This document shows, one piece after another, positions 33,771 to 42,911 of a DNA stretch of 64,000 nt; the stretch's first letter is position 1, and the number at the start of each line of letters is the position of its first letter. The translations under genes were made by a program, and so were the position numbers. The DNA comes from Faecalicatena sp. Marseille-Q4148 (GTDB lineage Bacteria; Bacillota; Clostridia; Lachnospirales; Lachnospiraceae), in assembly GCA_018228665.1 (NCBI GenBank), contig CP073692.1:62001-126000 (forward strand), written 5' to 3'. The notes beneath the pieces were generated by a model. The model was not told the DNA's origin and ran no database searches. It saw nothing but the letters and a program-made list of their open reading frames with translations.

Positions 33771-36188
33771 ATGAACACTTCATTATCATGGATTAAAGCG
33801 TATGTTCCGGATCTTTGCGTGACAGCGCAGGAATATACGGATGCAATGACATTATCCGGAACAAAAGTAGAAGGATATGAAATTTTAGATAGAGATCTGG
33901 ATAAGATCGTGATTGGACAGATTGAAAAGATTGAGAGACATCCGGATGCAGACAAGCTGATTATCTGTCAGGTTAATATTGGAGCGGAGAAGATCCAGAT
34001 CGTAACAGGCGCTCCGAATGTGAAAGAAGGGGACAAAGTTCCGGTTGTTCTTGTTGGCGGACGTGTGGCAGGAGGCCATGACGGCAAGAAGACAGAAGGC
34101 GGAATTGAGATTAAAGAAGGAAAGCTTCGCGGAATTGACTCTTATGGAATGATGTGCTCAATTGAAGAGATGGGTTCTACGAGAGAAATGTATCCGGAAG
34201 CGCCGGAATACGGCATTTATATTTTCGAGGAAGATGCCGAAGTAGGAGCAGATGCCATTGAGGCGCTTGGGCTTCACGATGCAGTGATTGAATACGAAGT
34301 GACATCTAACCGTGTAGACTGCTATAGCGTTGTTGGAATTGCAAGAGAAGCAGCGGCAACATTTGGCAAAGAATTCTGCCCGCCGGTTGTGACTGAGACC
34401 GGAAATGATGAGGATGTAAATGATTATATTAAAGTATCTGTAGAAAGTCCGCAGTACTGTTCACGTTACTGTGCAAGAGTTGTAAAGAATATTAAGATCG
34501 GCCCTTCTCCGAAATGGATGCAGAGACGTCTTGCGTCTGTTGGCATTCGCCCGATCAACAATCTTGTTGATATTACAAACTATGTTATGGAAGAATACGG
34601 ACAGCCGATGCATGCTTATGACCTGGATCTGATCGAAGGCAAGGAAATTATTGTCAAAACGGCTTCAAACGGAGAGAAATTCGTAACGTTAGATGGTCAG
34701 GAACGTGAATTGGATGAAAATGTTCTGATGATCTGTGACAGTAAGAAAGCAATCGGTCTTGCCGGAATCATGGGAGGAGAAAATTCCATGATTACAGATG
34801 ATGTGAAGACAATGCTGTTCGAGGCGGCATGTTTTGACGGAACGAATATCCGTCTTTCAAGCAAGCGGGTAGGACTTCGAACAGATGCGTCCGGTAAGTT
34901 CGAAAAAGGACTGGATCCAAATAATGCAGAGGCAGCAATCAATCGCGCATGTCAGCTTATTGAAGAGCTTGGCGCCGGAGAAGTCGTAGGCGGCATGGTT
35001 GATGTTTACAGCAAGAAGAAAGAGCCGGTTCGCGTTCCGTTTGATGCAAAAGCAATCAATGCATTGCTCGGTACTGCAATTTCTGAAGAAGAGATGCTTG
35101 GATATTTCACAAAAATCGGTCTGGAATATGATGAGGAAGCAAAAGAAATCATTGCGCCGACATTCCGTCATGACCTTTTCCGTCTTGCAGATCTTGCAGA
35201 AGAGGTAGCGAGATTCTACGGATATGACAATATTCCGACAACACTTCCGTGTGGAGAAGCGACAACAGGAAAGCTTCCATTTAAGCTTCGGATCGAGCAG
35301 GTGGCAAGAGAGATTGCGGAATTCTGTGGATTCAGCCAGGGAATGACATATTCTTTCGAAAGTCCGAAAGTATTTGATAAGCTTCGAATTCCGGCAGATG
35401 CAAAGGAACGTGAAGCAATTCAGATTATGAATCCGCTTGGAGAAGATTACAGTGTTATGCGCACGGTTTCTCTGAATGGAATGCTTACATCTCTTGCGAG
35501 AAACTATAATAGAAGAAATAAAAATGTTCGTCTCTATGAACTTGGAAATATTTATGTGCCAAAGGCGCTTCCGCTGACAGAACTTCCGGATGAGCGGATG
35601 CAGTTCACACTTGGAATGTACGGAGACGGAGATTTCTTCACAATGAAAGGTGTTGTAGAAGAATTTTTCGACAAGATCGGTATGCATCAGAAAGAAACGT
35701 ATGCACCGGACAGCAATAAGCCATTCCTGCATCCTGGAAGACAGGCAAATATTATTTATGACGGAGAAATTGTTGGATATCTTGGTGAAGTACATCCGAT
35801 CGTAGCAGATACTTATGACATTGGAGAGCGCGCTTATGTGGCAGTGCTTGATATGCCGGTTGTAACAAAATTTGCTACATTCGACCGCAAATACGAAGGC
35901 ATTGCAAAATATCCGGCAGTAACAAGAGACATCAGTATGGTTGTTCCGAAAGAGATTCTGGCAGGTCAGATTGAAGCAATGATCGATCAGAGAGGCGGCA
36001 AGATTCTGGAAAGCTATCAGTTATTTGACTTATATGAAGGAGCCCAGATTCAGGAAGGATATAAGTCTGTTGCATATAAGATTACATTCCGTGCGAAAGA
36101 CCGTACACTTGAGGAGGCAGATATCAATGCTGCAATGAAGAAAATCCTTAACGGTCTGTCCGGAATGGGCATTGAGCTTCGTCAGTAA
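33771..36188 (+). CDS. pheT: Phenylalanine-tRNA ligase beta subunit
   Basis: 805-residue beta subunit. The EMAP/OB tRNA-binding domain lies at about residues 40-150, the B3/B4 editing core from about 200-390, the B5 domain near 405-470, and the ferredoxin-like anticodon-binding domain (AKYPAVTRDISMVVPKE) at 710-800. The length is normal. ATG 33771 follows TAGGAGGATAAAAA. The stop overlaps the start of bioY by one base (TAATG). Confidence 0.95.
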   Translation: MNTSLSWIKAYVPDLCVTAQEYTDAMTLSGTKVEGYEILDRDLDKIVIGQIEKIERHPDADKLIICQVNIGAEKIQIVTGAPNVKEGDKVPVVLVGGRVAGGHDGKKTEGGIEIKEGKLRGIDSYGMMCSIEEMGSTREMYPEAPEYGIYIFEEDAEVGADAIEALGLHDAVIEYEVTSNRVDCYSVVGIAREAAATFGKEFCPPVVTETGNDEDVNDYIKVSVESPQYCSRYCARVVKNIKIGPSPKWMQRRLASVGIRPINNLVDITNYVMEEYGQPMHAYDLDLIEGKEIIVKTASNGEKFVTLDGQERELDENVLMICDSKKAIGLAGIMGGENSMITDDVKTMLFEAACFDGTNIRLSSKRVGLRTDASGKFEKGLDPNNAEAAINRACQLIEELGAGEVVGGMVDVYSKKKEPVRVPFDAKAINALLGTAISEEEMLGYFTKIGLEYDEEAKEIIAPTFRHDLFRLADLAEEVARFYGYDNIPTTLPCGEATTGKLPFKLRIEQVAREIAEFCGFSQGMTYSFESPKVFDKLRIPADAKEREAIQIMNPLGEDYSVMRTVSLNGMLTSLARNYNRRNKNVRLYELGNIYVPKALPLTELPDERMQFTLGMYGDGDFFTMKGVVEEFFDKIGMHQKETYAPDSNKPFLHPGRQANIIYDGEIVGYLGEVHPIVADTYDIGERAYVAVLDMPVVTKFATFDRKYEGIAKYPAVTRDISMVVPKEILAGQIEAMIDQRGGKILESYQLFDLYEGAQIQEGYKSVAYKITFRAKDRTLEEADINAAMKKILNGLSGMGIELRQ

Positions 36189-36760
36189 TGAGAACAAAAC
36201 AGCGTTTTTCAAATAAAGAAATGATTTTGAGCGGGTTATTTACGGCATTGATCGCAGTGGGGGCATTTCTCCAGATCAATATTCCGGTCCAGCCGTTCCC
36301 GATGCATTTTACACTGCAGTTTTTCTTCGTTCTGCTTGCCGGGTTCTTCCTCGGCGGCAGAATGGGCTGCATGAGTGTGTGCACATACCTGATGATTGGA
36401 CTGGCGGGAATACCTGTATTTGCATCCGGAGGCGGTATCGGCTATCTTGTCCGACCGACCTTCGGCTTTCTTATTGGATTTGCTTTTGCGGCATTTGCGG
36501 CAGGCAAACTGGCTGCCAGAAAGGAAGAACTGACATTTGCATGGCTGCTCATTTCTGCACTGGTGGGGATGATAGTAATGTACCTGTGTGGAATGATTTA
36601 TTTTTATTTTATAAGTAACTATATTATTTCTATGCCGGTGTCATGGAAAATAGTCTTGATAAATTGTTGTCTGCTGACGATTTCCGGAGACATTGTACTT
36701 TGTGTAATGGCGGCTGCCGTAGCAAAGAGGCTTGTACCGGTAGTTCGGAAGTTGAATTAG
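36188..36760 (+). CDS. bioY: Biotin transporter substrate-binding protein BioY
   Basis: 190-residue membrane protein with six helices, the S-component of an ECF-type biotin importer. Typical segments are [29 protein letters not shown] and [22 protein letters not shown]. The energising EcfA/T subunits are not in the window. The start codon overlaps the pheT stop by one base, so it depends on the pheS T-box transcript and on coupled translation. A biotin gene in a Phe T-box operon is unusual. Confidence 0.9.
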   Translation: MRTKQRFSNKEMILSGLFTALIAVGAFLQINIPVQPFPMHFTLQFFFVLLAGFFLGGRMGCMSVCTYLMIGLAGIPVFASGGGIGYLVRPTFGFLIGFAFAAFAAGKLAARKEELTFAWLLISALVGMIVMYLCGMIYFYFISNYIISMPVSWKIVLINCCLLTISGDIVLCVMAAAVAKRLVPVVRKLN

Positions 36761-36774
36761 GAAGGAGACGCATT

Positions 36775-37803
36775 ATGTTAAAACGAGAGGATTTTTATTT
36801 TGATCTCCCGGAAGAACTGATTGCGCAAGATCCGCTTGAGGACCGTTCGGGTTCCCGGCTGCTTGTGCTTGATAAGAAGACCGGTGAGACAGAACATCAT
36901 GTATTTCGTGATATTATAGAATACTTAAATCCGGGGGATTGTCTTGTTATCAATGATACAAAAGTAATCCCGGCAAGACTGATCGGAGCTAAAGTAGGGA
37001 CAGAAGCAAAAATTGAAGTATTGCTTCTGAAGCGAAAGGAAAATGATGTGTGGGAGACACTTGTAAAACCGGGAAAGAAAGCAAAGCCGGGAACAAAGAT
37101 CAGCTTCGGAGACGGACTGCTTGTAGGAGAAGTCATTGATGTAGTGGAGGAAGGAAATCGTCTGATCCAATTCCATTACGAAGGAATTTTTGAAGAAATT
37201 CTGGATCAGCTTGGCCAAATGCCTCTCCCTCCGTACATTACACATCAGCTGGAAGATAAAAACCGCTATCAGACGGTGTATGCAAAGCATTCCGGCTCTG
37301 CAGCCGCACCGACAGCAGGACTTCATTTTACACCGGAACTTCTGGAACAGATTAAGACAAAAGGTGTTGAGATTGCCCATGTAACACTTCATGTAGGACT
37401 TGGGACATTCCGTCCGGTAAAAGTGGAAAATATTCTGGAACATCATATGCATTCAGAGTTCTATCAGATTGAAGCTGCGGAAGCGGAGAAGATTAACCGC
37501 GCGAAAGAGGAAGGGCATCGTGTCATCTGCGTCGGAACGACAAGCTGCCGTACAGTAGAGTCTGCGGCGGATGAACATGGACGGCTGAGAGAGTGCAGCG
37601 GCTGGACAGAAATCTTTATTTATCCGGGGTATCAGTTTAAAGTATTGGATTGTCTGATTACAAACTTTCATCTGCCGGAATCTACATTAATTATGCTTGT
37701 ATCTGCTTTAGCCGGCAGGGAGCATGTACTGGCAGCGTATCAGGAAGCTGTGAAGAAACAATATCGTTTCTTTTCGTTTGGCGATGCGATGCTGATTCGA
37801 TAA
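36775..37803 (+). CDS. queA: S-adenosylmethionine:tRNA ribosyltransferase-isomerase
   Basis: 342-residue enzyme of queuosine biosynthesis that moves the ribosyl part of SAM onto preQ1 in tRNA, giving epoxyqueuosine. Motifs include [15 protein letters not shown] at the N-terminus, [27 protein letters not shown] and [19 protein letters not shown] 36775 is preceded by GAAGGAGACGC; an in-frame ATG upstream inside bioY would add 44 non-family residues. It begins 14 bp after bioY, so it belongs to the same transcript. Confidence 0.92.
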   Translation: MLKREDFYFDLPEELIAQDPLEDRSGSRLLVLDKKTGETEHHVFRDIIEYLNPGDCLVINDTKVIPARLIGAKVGTEAKIEVLLLKRKENDVWETLVKPGKKAKPGTKISFGDGLLVGEVIDVVEEGNRLIQFHYEGIFEEILDQLGQMPLPPYITHQLEDKNRYQTVYAKHSGSAAAPTAGLHFTPELLEQIKTKGVEIAHVTLHVGLGTFRPVKVENILEHHMHSEFYQIEAAEAEKINRAKEEGHRVICVGTTSCRTVESAADEHGRLRECSGWTEIFIYPGYQFKVLDCLITNFHLPESTLIMLVSALAGREHVLAAYQEAVKKQYRFFSFGDAMLIR

Positions 37804-37833
37804 GATAGTTGATAAAGCGGTAAAACAGGCGGT

Positions 37834-39894
37834 ATGTCTGGGAAAGTAAGAGAGATGCGTATGAAGTGGAATTTTTATTTATCCGGAATTTTATATGGAA
37901 AATTTCATGAAACTGCCGAAGGAGTTACGACAGAAAAGCTGAACATTGAAACCGGAGAATGGCTTCCGGAAGAAAAATTAACAGAAGAAACAGATGCATA
38001 TTTTCGAAACTTCTGTTCAAGAAGTATATTGGAGTTTTTCCAAAAGAAGCAGGAATATGAAAAATGTATCGCAGAAGGAGCAGAAGAGTTCATCACTTCC
38101 TCTGGAGAACAGTTTTCAAAACGGCGTGAGGAAGCCTATATACAGCGAAACAAAAAGTTTGGAAAAGATCTTTTGTATGAGCAGGGAAAAATATATGGAG
38201 TTTTAATGCCGGGAAGAGATTATACGGCAGTGCTTGCAGAGGACGGTAAGGAAGAAAAAACAGTCCTGAAAGCCTGGAGCAATCTTTCCTTTCAGGAAAT
38301 CTTTCAAGTAAAGTTTCACGGAACCTTTTTTGTTGAGACAAGAGATGGAGAAAGACTGGCTACCGATGTCTATCTTCCGGTAAGAGAAGCCGGAGAGAAC
38401 GTGGGAAAAGTACCTGCGGTACTTGTGCGGACGCCTTATGGAAAAGGAAATCATGTAGAGATGTATTATCGCTTTGTCCAGAGAGGATATGCCGTCGTTA
38501 TTCAGGATACAAGGGGCAGAGAAGACAGTACCGGAAGATGGCAGCCGAATTATTACGAAGTAGAGGATGGAGACGATACGCTCAATTGGATTGCAGCGCA
38601 GGACTGGAGTGATGGACAGGCAGCAATGACAGGCGGTTCTTATCTTGGATATGTACAGTGGGCTGCAGCTGCCAGCGGGAATTCGCATTTGAAAGCAATG
38701 CTCAGCAGCGTGTGCGCCGGAAGTGCATTTGCAGATCTTCCGAGAAGAGGAGGCTGCTTTACATCCGGGATGCTTGCGTGGGCTTTTGCAATGTCGGAGC
38801 AGAGAATGCGGGAAGATCTGATGTGTCGGGAAGACTGGGATGATGTATTGGATCTGAGACCTCTGGAAACAATTCCGGAAAAGGCGTTGGGAAGAGAGAT
38901 TCCTTTCTTAACAGAGTGGCTAAAGCATGAAGATCTGGATGAGTTTTGGAAAAAATCCAGTTGGAAAGAGCGCTACAGCGGTGCTCCGGTGCCGGCGCTT
39001 ATTATGTCAGGCTGGTTTGATGACAATGGAATGGGTACGACCGAGGCGCTGGATCTTGTCAGAGATTGGCCGGAAGGAACCTGGAAAGCAATTTTAGGAC
39101 CGTGGAAGCACAGTGGAAATGCAGAATATGATCTGCACGGAATTCCGATGGGAGAAGATGCGCTTCGTTATGATATCGATCTCATTTGTATGATGTGGCT
39201 GGAACATTTTCTGAAGGGAGTAGAGAACGGGATTGAGAAAAGTCCAAAAGTGCTCTACTATACATTAGGGGAAAAGCGTTGGAAAACATCAGAGGCATGG
39301 CCGCCGCAGTGTGTAAAAATACAGCGTATGGATCTGCACAGTGAGAAGAACAGTTATGTGTATGATCCGGACTGTCCGGCGACGCATATCATCGATATGT
39401 CAGAAAATGAACTGGAAGTGCCGGAAGATTATACCGAGGAAGAAAAGCGGGAAGACTATCTTATCTATTCAACAGAGGTATTAAAAGAGCCGGTGACAGT
39501 AACCGGTGATTTACAGGTACATTTATTTGTTTCCTGTGATTGTCCGGATACAGATTTTGTATTCCGTCTGTTGGATGTAGATGAAAATGGAAAATCTGTC
39601 AAACTCGCAGACGGTGTGATCAGCGCCAAATACCGGGAGGGGTTTGAGCGTCCTGTGTATATGGAAGCCGGAAATATCTATGAGATTCCACTTCGGACAA
39701 CAAAGATTTCCAATACCTTTCTTCCGGGGCATCGCATCCGTTTTACCGTAACATCCAGCGCTAAGAATTTTATTTTTCCTAACAGCAACACGGAAAAAGG
39801 CTTTAATAGCGAGAAGAGGCAGAAGGCACATATTACAGTACATCAGGAGGGAGAATTTTGCTCCTATGTGGAACTGCCGATAGAACAAAAATAA
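37834..39894 (+). CDS. CocE/NonD family alpha/beta hydrolase
   Basis: 686 residues. About 160 residues of unfamiliar sequence precede the X-Pro dipeptidyl-peptidase S15 type hydrolase domain, which starts around RDGERLATDVYLPV. The nucleophile is in GGSYLGYVQW, the Asp in GWFDDNGMG and the His in WKHSGN. The C-terminal jelly-roll (PepX_C) begins near EVLKEPVTVTGDLQVHLF. Relatives hydrolyse esters or amides such as beta-lactam or cocaine esters. The start may be 37834, 37855 or 37861; none has a strong ribosome site. It stands alone after queA. Confidence 0.8.
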   Translation: MSGKVREMRMKWNFYLSGILYGKFHETAEGVTTEKLNIETGEWLPEEKLTEETDAYFRNFCSRSILEFFQKKQEYEKCIAEGAEEFITSSGEQFSKRREEAYIQRNKKFGKDLLYEQGKIYGVLMPGRDYTAVLAEDGKEEKTVLKAWSNLSFQEIFQVKFHGTFFVETRDGERLATDVYLPVREAGENVGKVPAVLVRTPYGKGNHVEMYYRFVQRGYAVVIQDTRGREDSTGRWQPNYYEVEDGDDTLNWIAAQDWSDGQAAMTGGSYLGYVQWAAAASGNSHLKAMLSSVCAGSAFADLPRRGGCFTSGMLAWAFAMSEQRMREDLMCREDWDDVLDLRPLETIPEKALGREIPFLTEWLKHEDLDEFWKKSSWKERYSGAPVPALIMSGWFDDNGMGTTEALDLVRDWPEGTWKAILGPWKHSGNAEYDLHGIPMGEDALRYDIDLICMMWLEHFLKGVENGIEKSPKVLYYTLGEKRWKTSEAWPPQCVKIQRMDLHSEKNSYVYDPDCPATHIIDMSENELEVPEDYTEEEKREDYLIYSTEVLKEPVTVTGDLQVHLFVSCDCPDTDFVFRLLDVDENGKSVKLADGVISAKYREGFERPVYMEAGNIYEIPLRTTKISNTFLPGHRIRFTVTSSAKNFIFPNSNTEKGFNSEKRQKAHITVHQEGEFCSYVELPIEQK

Positions 39895-39922
39895 AAATAA
39901 GCTAAGCGCATTATGAATATGC

Positions 39923-39972
39923 AAAACAGCAGTACTTTTTTGGAATTATCTAAAAAGAGTGCTGCTGTTTTT
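39923..39972 (+). terminator. Intrinsic terminator
   Basis: A long stem (about 39923-39941 with 39952-39971; core AAAACAGCAG with CTGCTGTTTT) ending in T5, after the CocE-like gene. Confidence 0.75.
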
Positions 39973-40005
39973 GCGTTCAAGAAGGGGAGGATTTGTCGAA
40001 CATTG

Positions 40006-40034
40006 TTGAAGCTGTTTTCAGAATGTGGTAAAGT
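40006..40034 (+). promoter_or_regulatory. Sigma-A promoter of the ibrAB pair
   Basis: TTGAAG (40006-40011), 17 bp, TAAAGT (40029-40034), about 63 bp before the GTG start. Confidence 0.5.
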
Positions 40035-40097
40035 TATTGGTAGATGACTGGAAAAATATGGAAAAACAGAAGAAGCTGATAATTGGGAGGGAGTTCT

Positions 40098-41429
40098 GTG
40101 ATCAGGGAATATCTGGAAGAGAACGTATATGAGGCATTTCAGAAGCGAATAAAGTTTATTTTTGAGGAATTTGATAATATTTTTGTTTCTTTTTCCGGTG
40201 GAAAAGATAGTGGACTGCTTTTGAATATGACGATGGATTTTCAGAAGAAATACTATCCGGAGAAGAAAATAGGAGTGTTTCATCAGGATTTTGAAGCGCA
40301 GTACACCGTTACGACAGAATATATTGAGCGTACATTTGAGAGAATCAAAGATGAAGTAGAACCTTACTGGGTGTGTCTTCCAATGGCAACCAGGACAGCG
40401 CTAAGCAATTATGAAATGTACTGGTATCCGTGGGATGATAAAAAAGAAGATTGCTGGGTACGGCCGATGCCGAAGAAAGACTATATCATTAATCTGGAAC
40501 ACAATCCAATGACAACTTACCGATACCGGATGCATCAGGAAGATCTGGCAAAACAATTTGGACGCTGGTACCGTATGTCTCACGGAAATAAGAAAACAGT
40601 CTGCCTGCTCGGAATGCGCGCCGATGAATCGTTGCAGAGATACAGTGGATTTTTGAATATTAAATATGGTTATAAAGGACAGTGCTGGATCAGCAATCAG
40701 TTCAAAGATGTGTGGTGCGCTTCGCCAATGTATGACTGGACGTCACAGGATGTATGGCATGCCAATGATCTGTTTGATTACGATTACAATGAACTTTACA
40801 ATCTGTATCATAAAGCCGGATTAAAGATTTCGCAGATGCGGGTGGCATCGCCGTTTAATGATTATTCAAAAGATGCGCTGAACCTGTATCGGGTCATTGA
40901 TCCGGAAATATGGGCAAAGCTTGTGGGAAGAGTAAGAGGAGCTAATTTTGGATGTATCTATGGAAAGACAAAGGCAATGGGATTTCGGAATATTACGCTG
41001 CCGGAGGGGCATACATGGAAATCCTATACGATGTTTCTTCTTGACACACTTCCGCCGCGAATCCGCAATAATTATGCAAAGAAATTCAATACATCGATTC
41101 AGTTCTGGCATCAGACCGGAGGCGGGCTGGATGAAGAGACCATTCATGAGCTGGAAGAACATGGTTATAAGATTAAGCGGAACGGTGTGTCCAATTATAC
41201 TGCCAGCAAAAAATCCAGAGTCATCTTTCTGGAACAGATTCCGGACGATACAGATGATATCAAATCCAGCAAGGATATTCCGAGCTGGAAGCGAATGTGC
41301 GGATGTATTTTGAAAAATGATCATATCTGCCGCTCAATGGGGTTTGGATTATCCCGGGAGCAGAAGAGAAATATCGAATATATTAAAGAAAAATATCAGA
41401 GTATTGAGGAGATGGAGTATGGAATTTAA
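40098..41429 (+). CDS. IbrA-like PAPS reductase/ATP-pyrophosphatase family protein (DUF3440)
   Basis: 443-residue protein of the IbrA type. The PP-loop SGGKDS is at residues 33-38. Conserved features that follow are GVFHQDFEAQY, LLGMRADESLQRY and, near the end, cysteines in CGCILKNDHICRS and NFGCIYG that could bind metal. I chose GTG 40098 because GGGAGGG lies 7 nt upstream. In E. coli ibrA and ibrB together regulate Ig-binding genes, but their biochemistry is unknown. Here the second gene overlaps by 11 bp, so the two proteins are made together. Confidence 0.8.
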   Translation: MIREYLEENVYEAFQKRIKFIFEEFDNIFVSFSGGKDSGLLLNMTMDFQKKYYPEKKIGVFHQDFEAQYTVTTEYIERTFERIKDEVEPYWVCLPMATRTALSNYEMYWYPWDDKKEDCWVRPMPKKDYIINLEHNPMTTYRYRMHQEDLAKQFGRWYRMSHGNKKTVCLLGMRADESLQRYSGFLNIKYGYKGQCWISNQFKDVWCASPMYDWTSQDVWHANDLFDYDYNELYNLYHKAGLKISQMRVASPFNDYSKDALNLYRVIDPEIWAKLVGRVRGANFGCIYGKTKAMGFRNITLPEGHTWKSYTMFLLDTLPPRIRNNYAKKFNTSIQFWHQTGGGLDEETIHELEEHGYKIKRNGVSNYTASKKSRVIFLEQIPDDTDDIKSSKDIPSWKRMCGCILKNDHICRSMGFGLSREQKRNIEYIKEKYQSIEEMEYGI

Positions 41430-41952
41430 AAGTCCTGTTTATCATGTGATTGCAGTTCCGCTGGAGAAGGTGGAACCGAATACCTATAATCCAAACGCAG
41501 TAGCGCCGCCGGAAATGAAGCTTCTCTATGACAGCATCAAGGCGGATGGATACACGATGCCGATTGTATGCTACTATGCAAAGGAAGAAGATAAGTATAT
41601 TATTGTAGATGGATTCCACCGCTACCGTGTGATGAAGGAACATAAGGATATTTATGAAAGAGAACACGGATTGCTTCCGGTATCTGTAATAGATAAACCG
41701 CTTGATCAGCGAATGGCCAGTACGATACGTCACAATCGGGCAAGGGGTACGCACGATGTGAATCTGATGAGCAATATCATACGGGAGCTTCAGGAGCTGG
41801 GACGGTCTGATGCCTGGATCTGTAAACATCTTGGCATGGATAAGGATGAGGTACTGAGATTAAAACAGATTACCGGATTAGCAGCGCTGTTCAGAGATGT
41901 AAATTTCGGACAGGCATGGAAGCCAGTGGAAGATGAGGAGGAAAGTTTATAA
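41419..41952 (+). CDS. IbrB-like ParB/sulfiredoxin-fold protein
   Basis: 177-residue protein. A ParB N-terminal-like domain covers residues 5-120: HVIAVPLEKVEPNTYNPNAV, then DGYTMPIVCYY and YIIVDGFHRYRVM, the last being the phosphate-binding GxxR motif of this fold. A small helical part (GRSDAWICKHLGMDKDEVLRLKQ) resembles an HTH. I chose ATG 41419 because of GAGGAG seven bases upstream. It overlaps ibrA by 11 bp. ParB-fold domains can bind CTP or ATP, so a nucleotide-dependent partnership with IbrA is inferred. Confidence 0.78.
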   Translation: MEFKSPVYHVIAVPLEKVEPNTYNPNAVAPPEMKLLYDSIKADGYTMPIVCYYAKEEDKYIIVDGFHRYRVMKEHKDIYEREHGLLPVSVIDKPLDQRMASTIRHNRARGTHDVNLMSNIIRELQELGRSDAWICKHLGMDKDEVLRLKQITGLAALFRDVNFGQAWKPVEDEEESL

Positions 41953-41980
41953 TTTCTTCACTTTTTTTCAAAGATAAGTA

Positions 41981-41989
41981 TGGTATAAT
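41981..41989 (+). promoter_or_regulatory. Extended -10 promoter (TGGTATAAT)
   Basis: TGG plus TATAAT directly, 36 bp before the next gene, with no clear -35. Confidence 0.5.
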
Positions 41990-42025
41990 GGGCTGTGGAG
42001 AAATTGACAGAAGGAGACACAAGAA

Positions 42026-42694
42026 ATGGACATACATGAGAAGCACGAAACGGATCTGACCAGAGCTGAGCGACGTCAGTTGGAGAAAGAAAAGCTTCAG
42101 AGCATGGACTGGAAGCATAAGCTTGGATATATCTGGGATTATTATAAACCTCAGATTTTTGGCGTAATCGCAATATTTGCAGCAATCTGGTTTGGATTTT
42201 CCTGGTATGAGAATTCCAAATATGAAACGATTATGTATGCAGCTGTGACGGACGGCTATATGAATGAGGATGAGTCGGAACAGATGAACAGAGAATATAA
42301 GGAGTTCATCGGGGATCAGGAGAAATATCACCGGGTTTCGATTGATACGACAGTAGCCATCGGTTCGGAGGACAGTCAGGCGAGATACAATGCTACAATG
42401 AAGCTGAATACGATCGTAGCTGCAGGGGCTGTGGATGTTGTCATTGGTTCCAAAGAGCATGTAAAGGATTTTGTGACGCAGGGAGCAGCAGAAAATCTTT
42501 CCGGGGTATTGAGCGAAGAGATGCAGGAAACATATCAGGATCATATTGTGGATGATAAGTTATTTGATCTTACCGGAAGTACAAAGATCGGAAATCCGCT
42601 TCATGTGACAGCAGATCCTGTCTATCTTGTTATTTTAAATATCGGCGAACGCCAGGAATATGCCGCAAAATTTCTGGAATATTTAATGCAGTAA
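42026..42694 (+). CDS. Hypothetical single-pass membrane protein
   Basis: 222-residue protein that I do not recognise. The N-terminus (about 45 residues, charged, cytoplasmic) is followed by one membrane helix at about residues 46-63 (GVIAIFAAIWFGFSWYE). The rest, about 160 residues, is probably outside and reads like a mixed alpha/beta domain with periplasmic-binding-like segments (LNTIVAAGAVDVVIGSKEHVKDFV). RBS AGAAGGAGACAC precedes the ATG. It has its own promoter and terminator. No motif allows a function. Confidence 0.55.
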   Translation: MDIHEKHETDLTRAERRQLEKEKLQSMDWKHKLGYIWDYYKPQIFGVIAIFAAIWFGFSWYENSKYETIMYAAVTDGYMNEDESEQMNREYKEFIGDQEKYHRVSIDTTVAIGSEDSQARYNATMKLNTIVAAGAVDVVIGSKEHVKDFVTQGAAENLSGVLSEEMQETYQDHIVDDKLFDLTGSTKIGNPLHVTADPVYLVILNIGERQEYAAKFLEYLMQ

Positions 42695-42741
42695 CTACCG
42701 CGAATATGTGGTTGAGATACTGCAGGGTAGAATAAGAGAGA

Positions 42742-42774
42742 AGATACTTCATTGAGGATGAAGTATCTTTTTTT
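42742..42774 (+). terminator. Intrinsic terminator
   Basis: An 11-bp perfect stem AGATACTTCAT with ATGAAGTATCT, loop TGAGG, then seven T. Confidence 0.85.
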
Positions 42775-42911
42775 GTGCATTTTAAAGGCAGCCGGCCTTA
42801 CAGAAAAGACAATCACAATAAAGAGCTCACAAATTTTTCACAATTTTATCACGTTCCAAACATAGTATATACATATAATATTTCATAAATTATTAGTGAG
42901 GAGGAGCAGGA

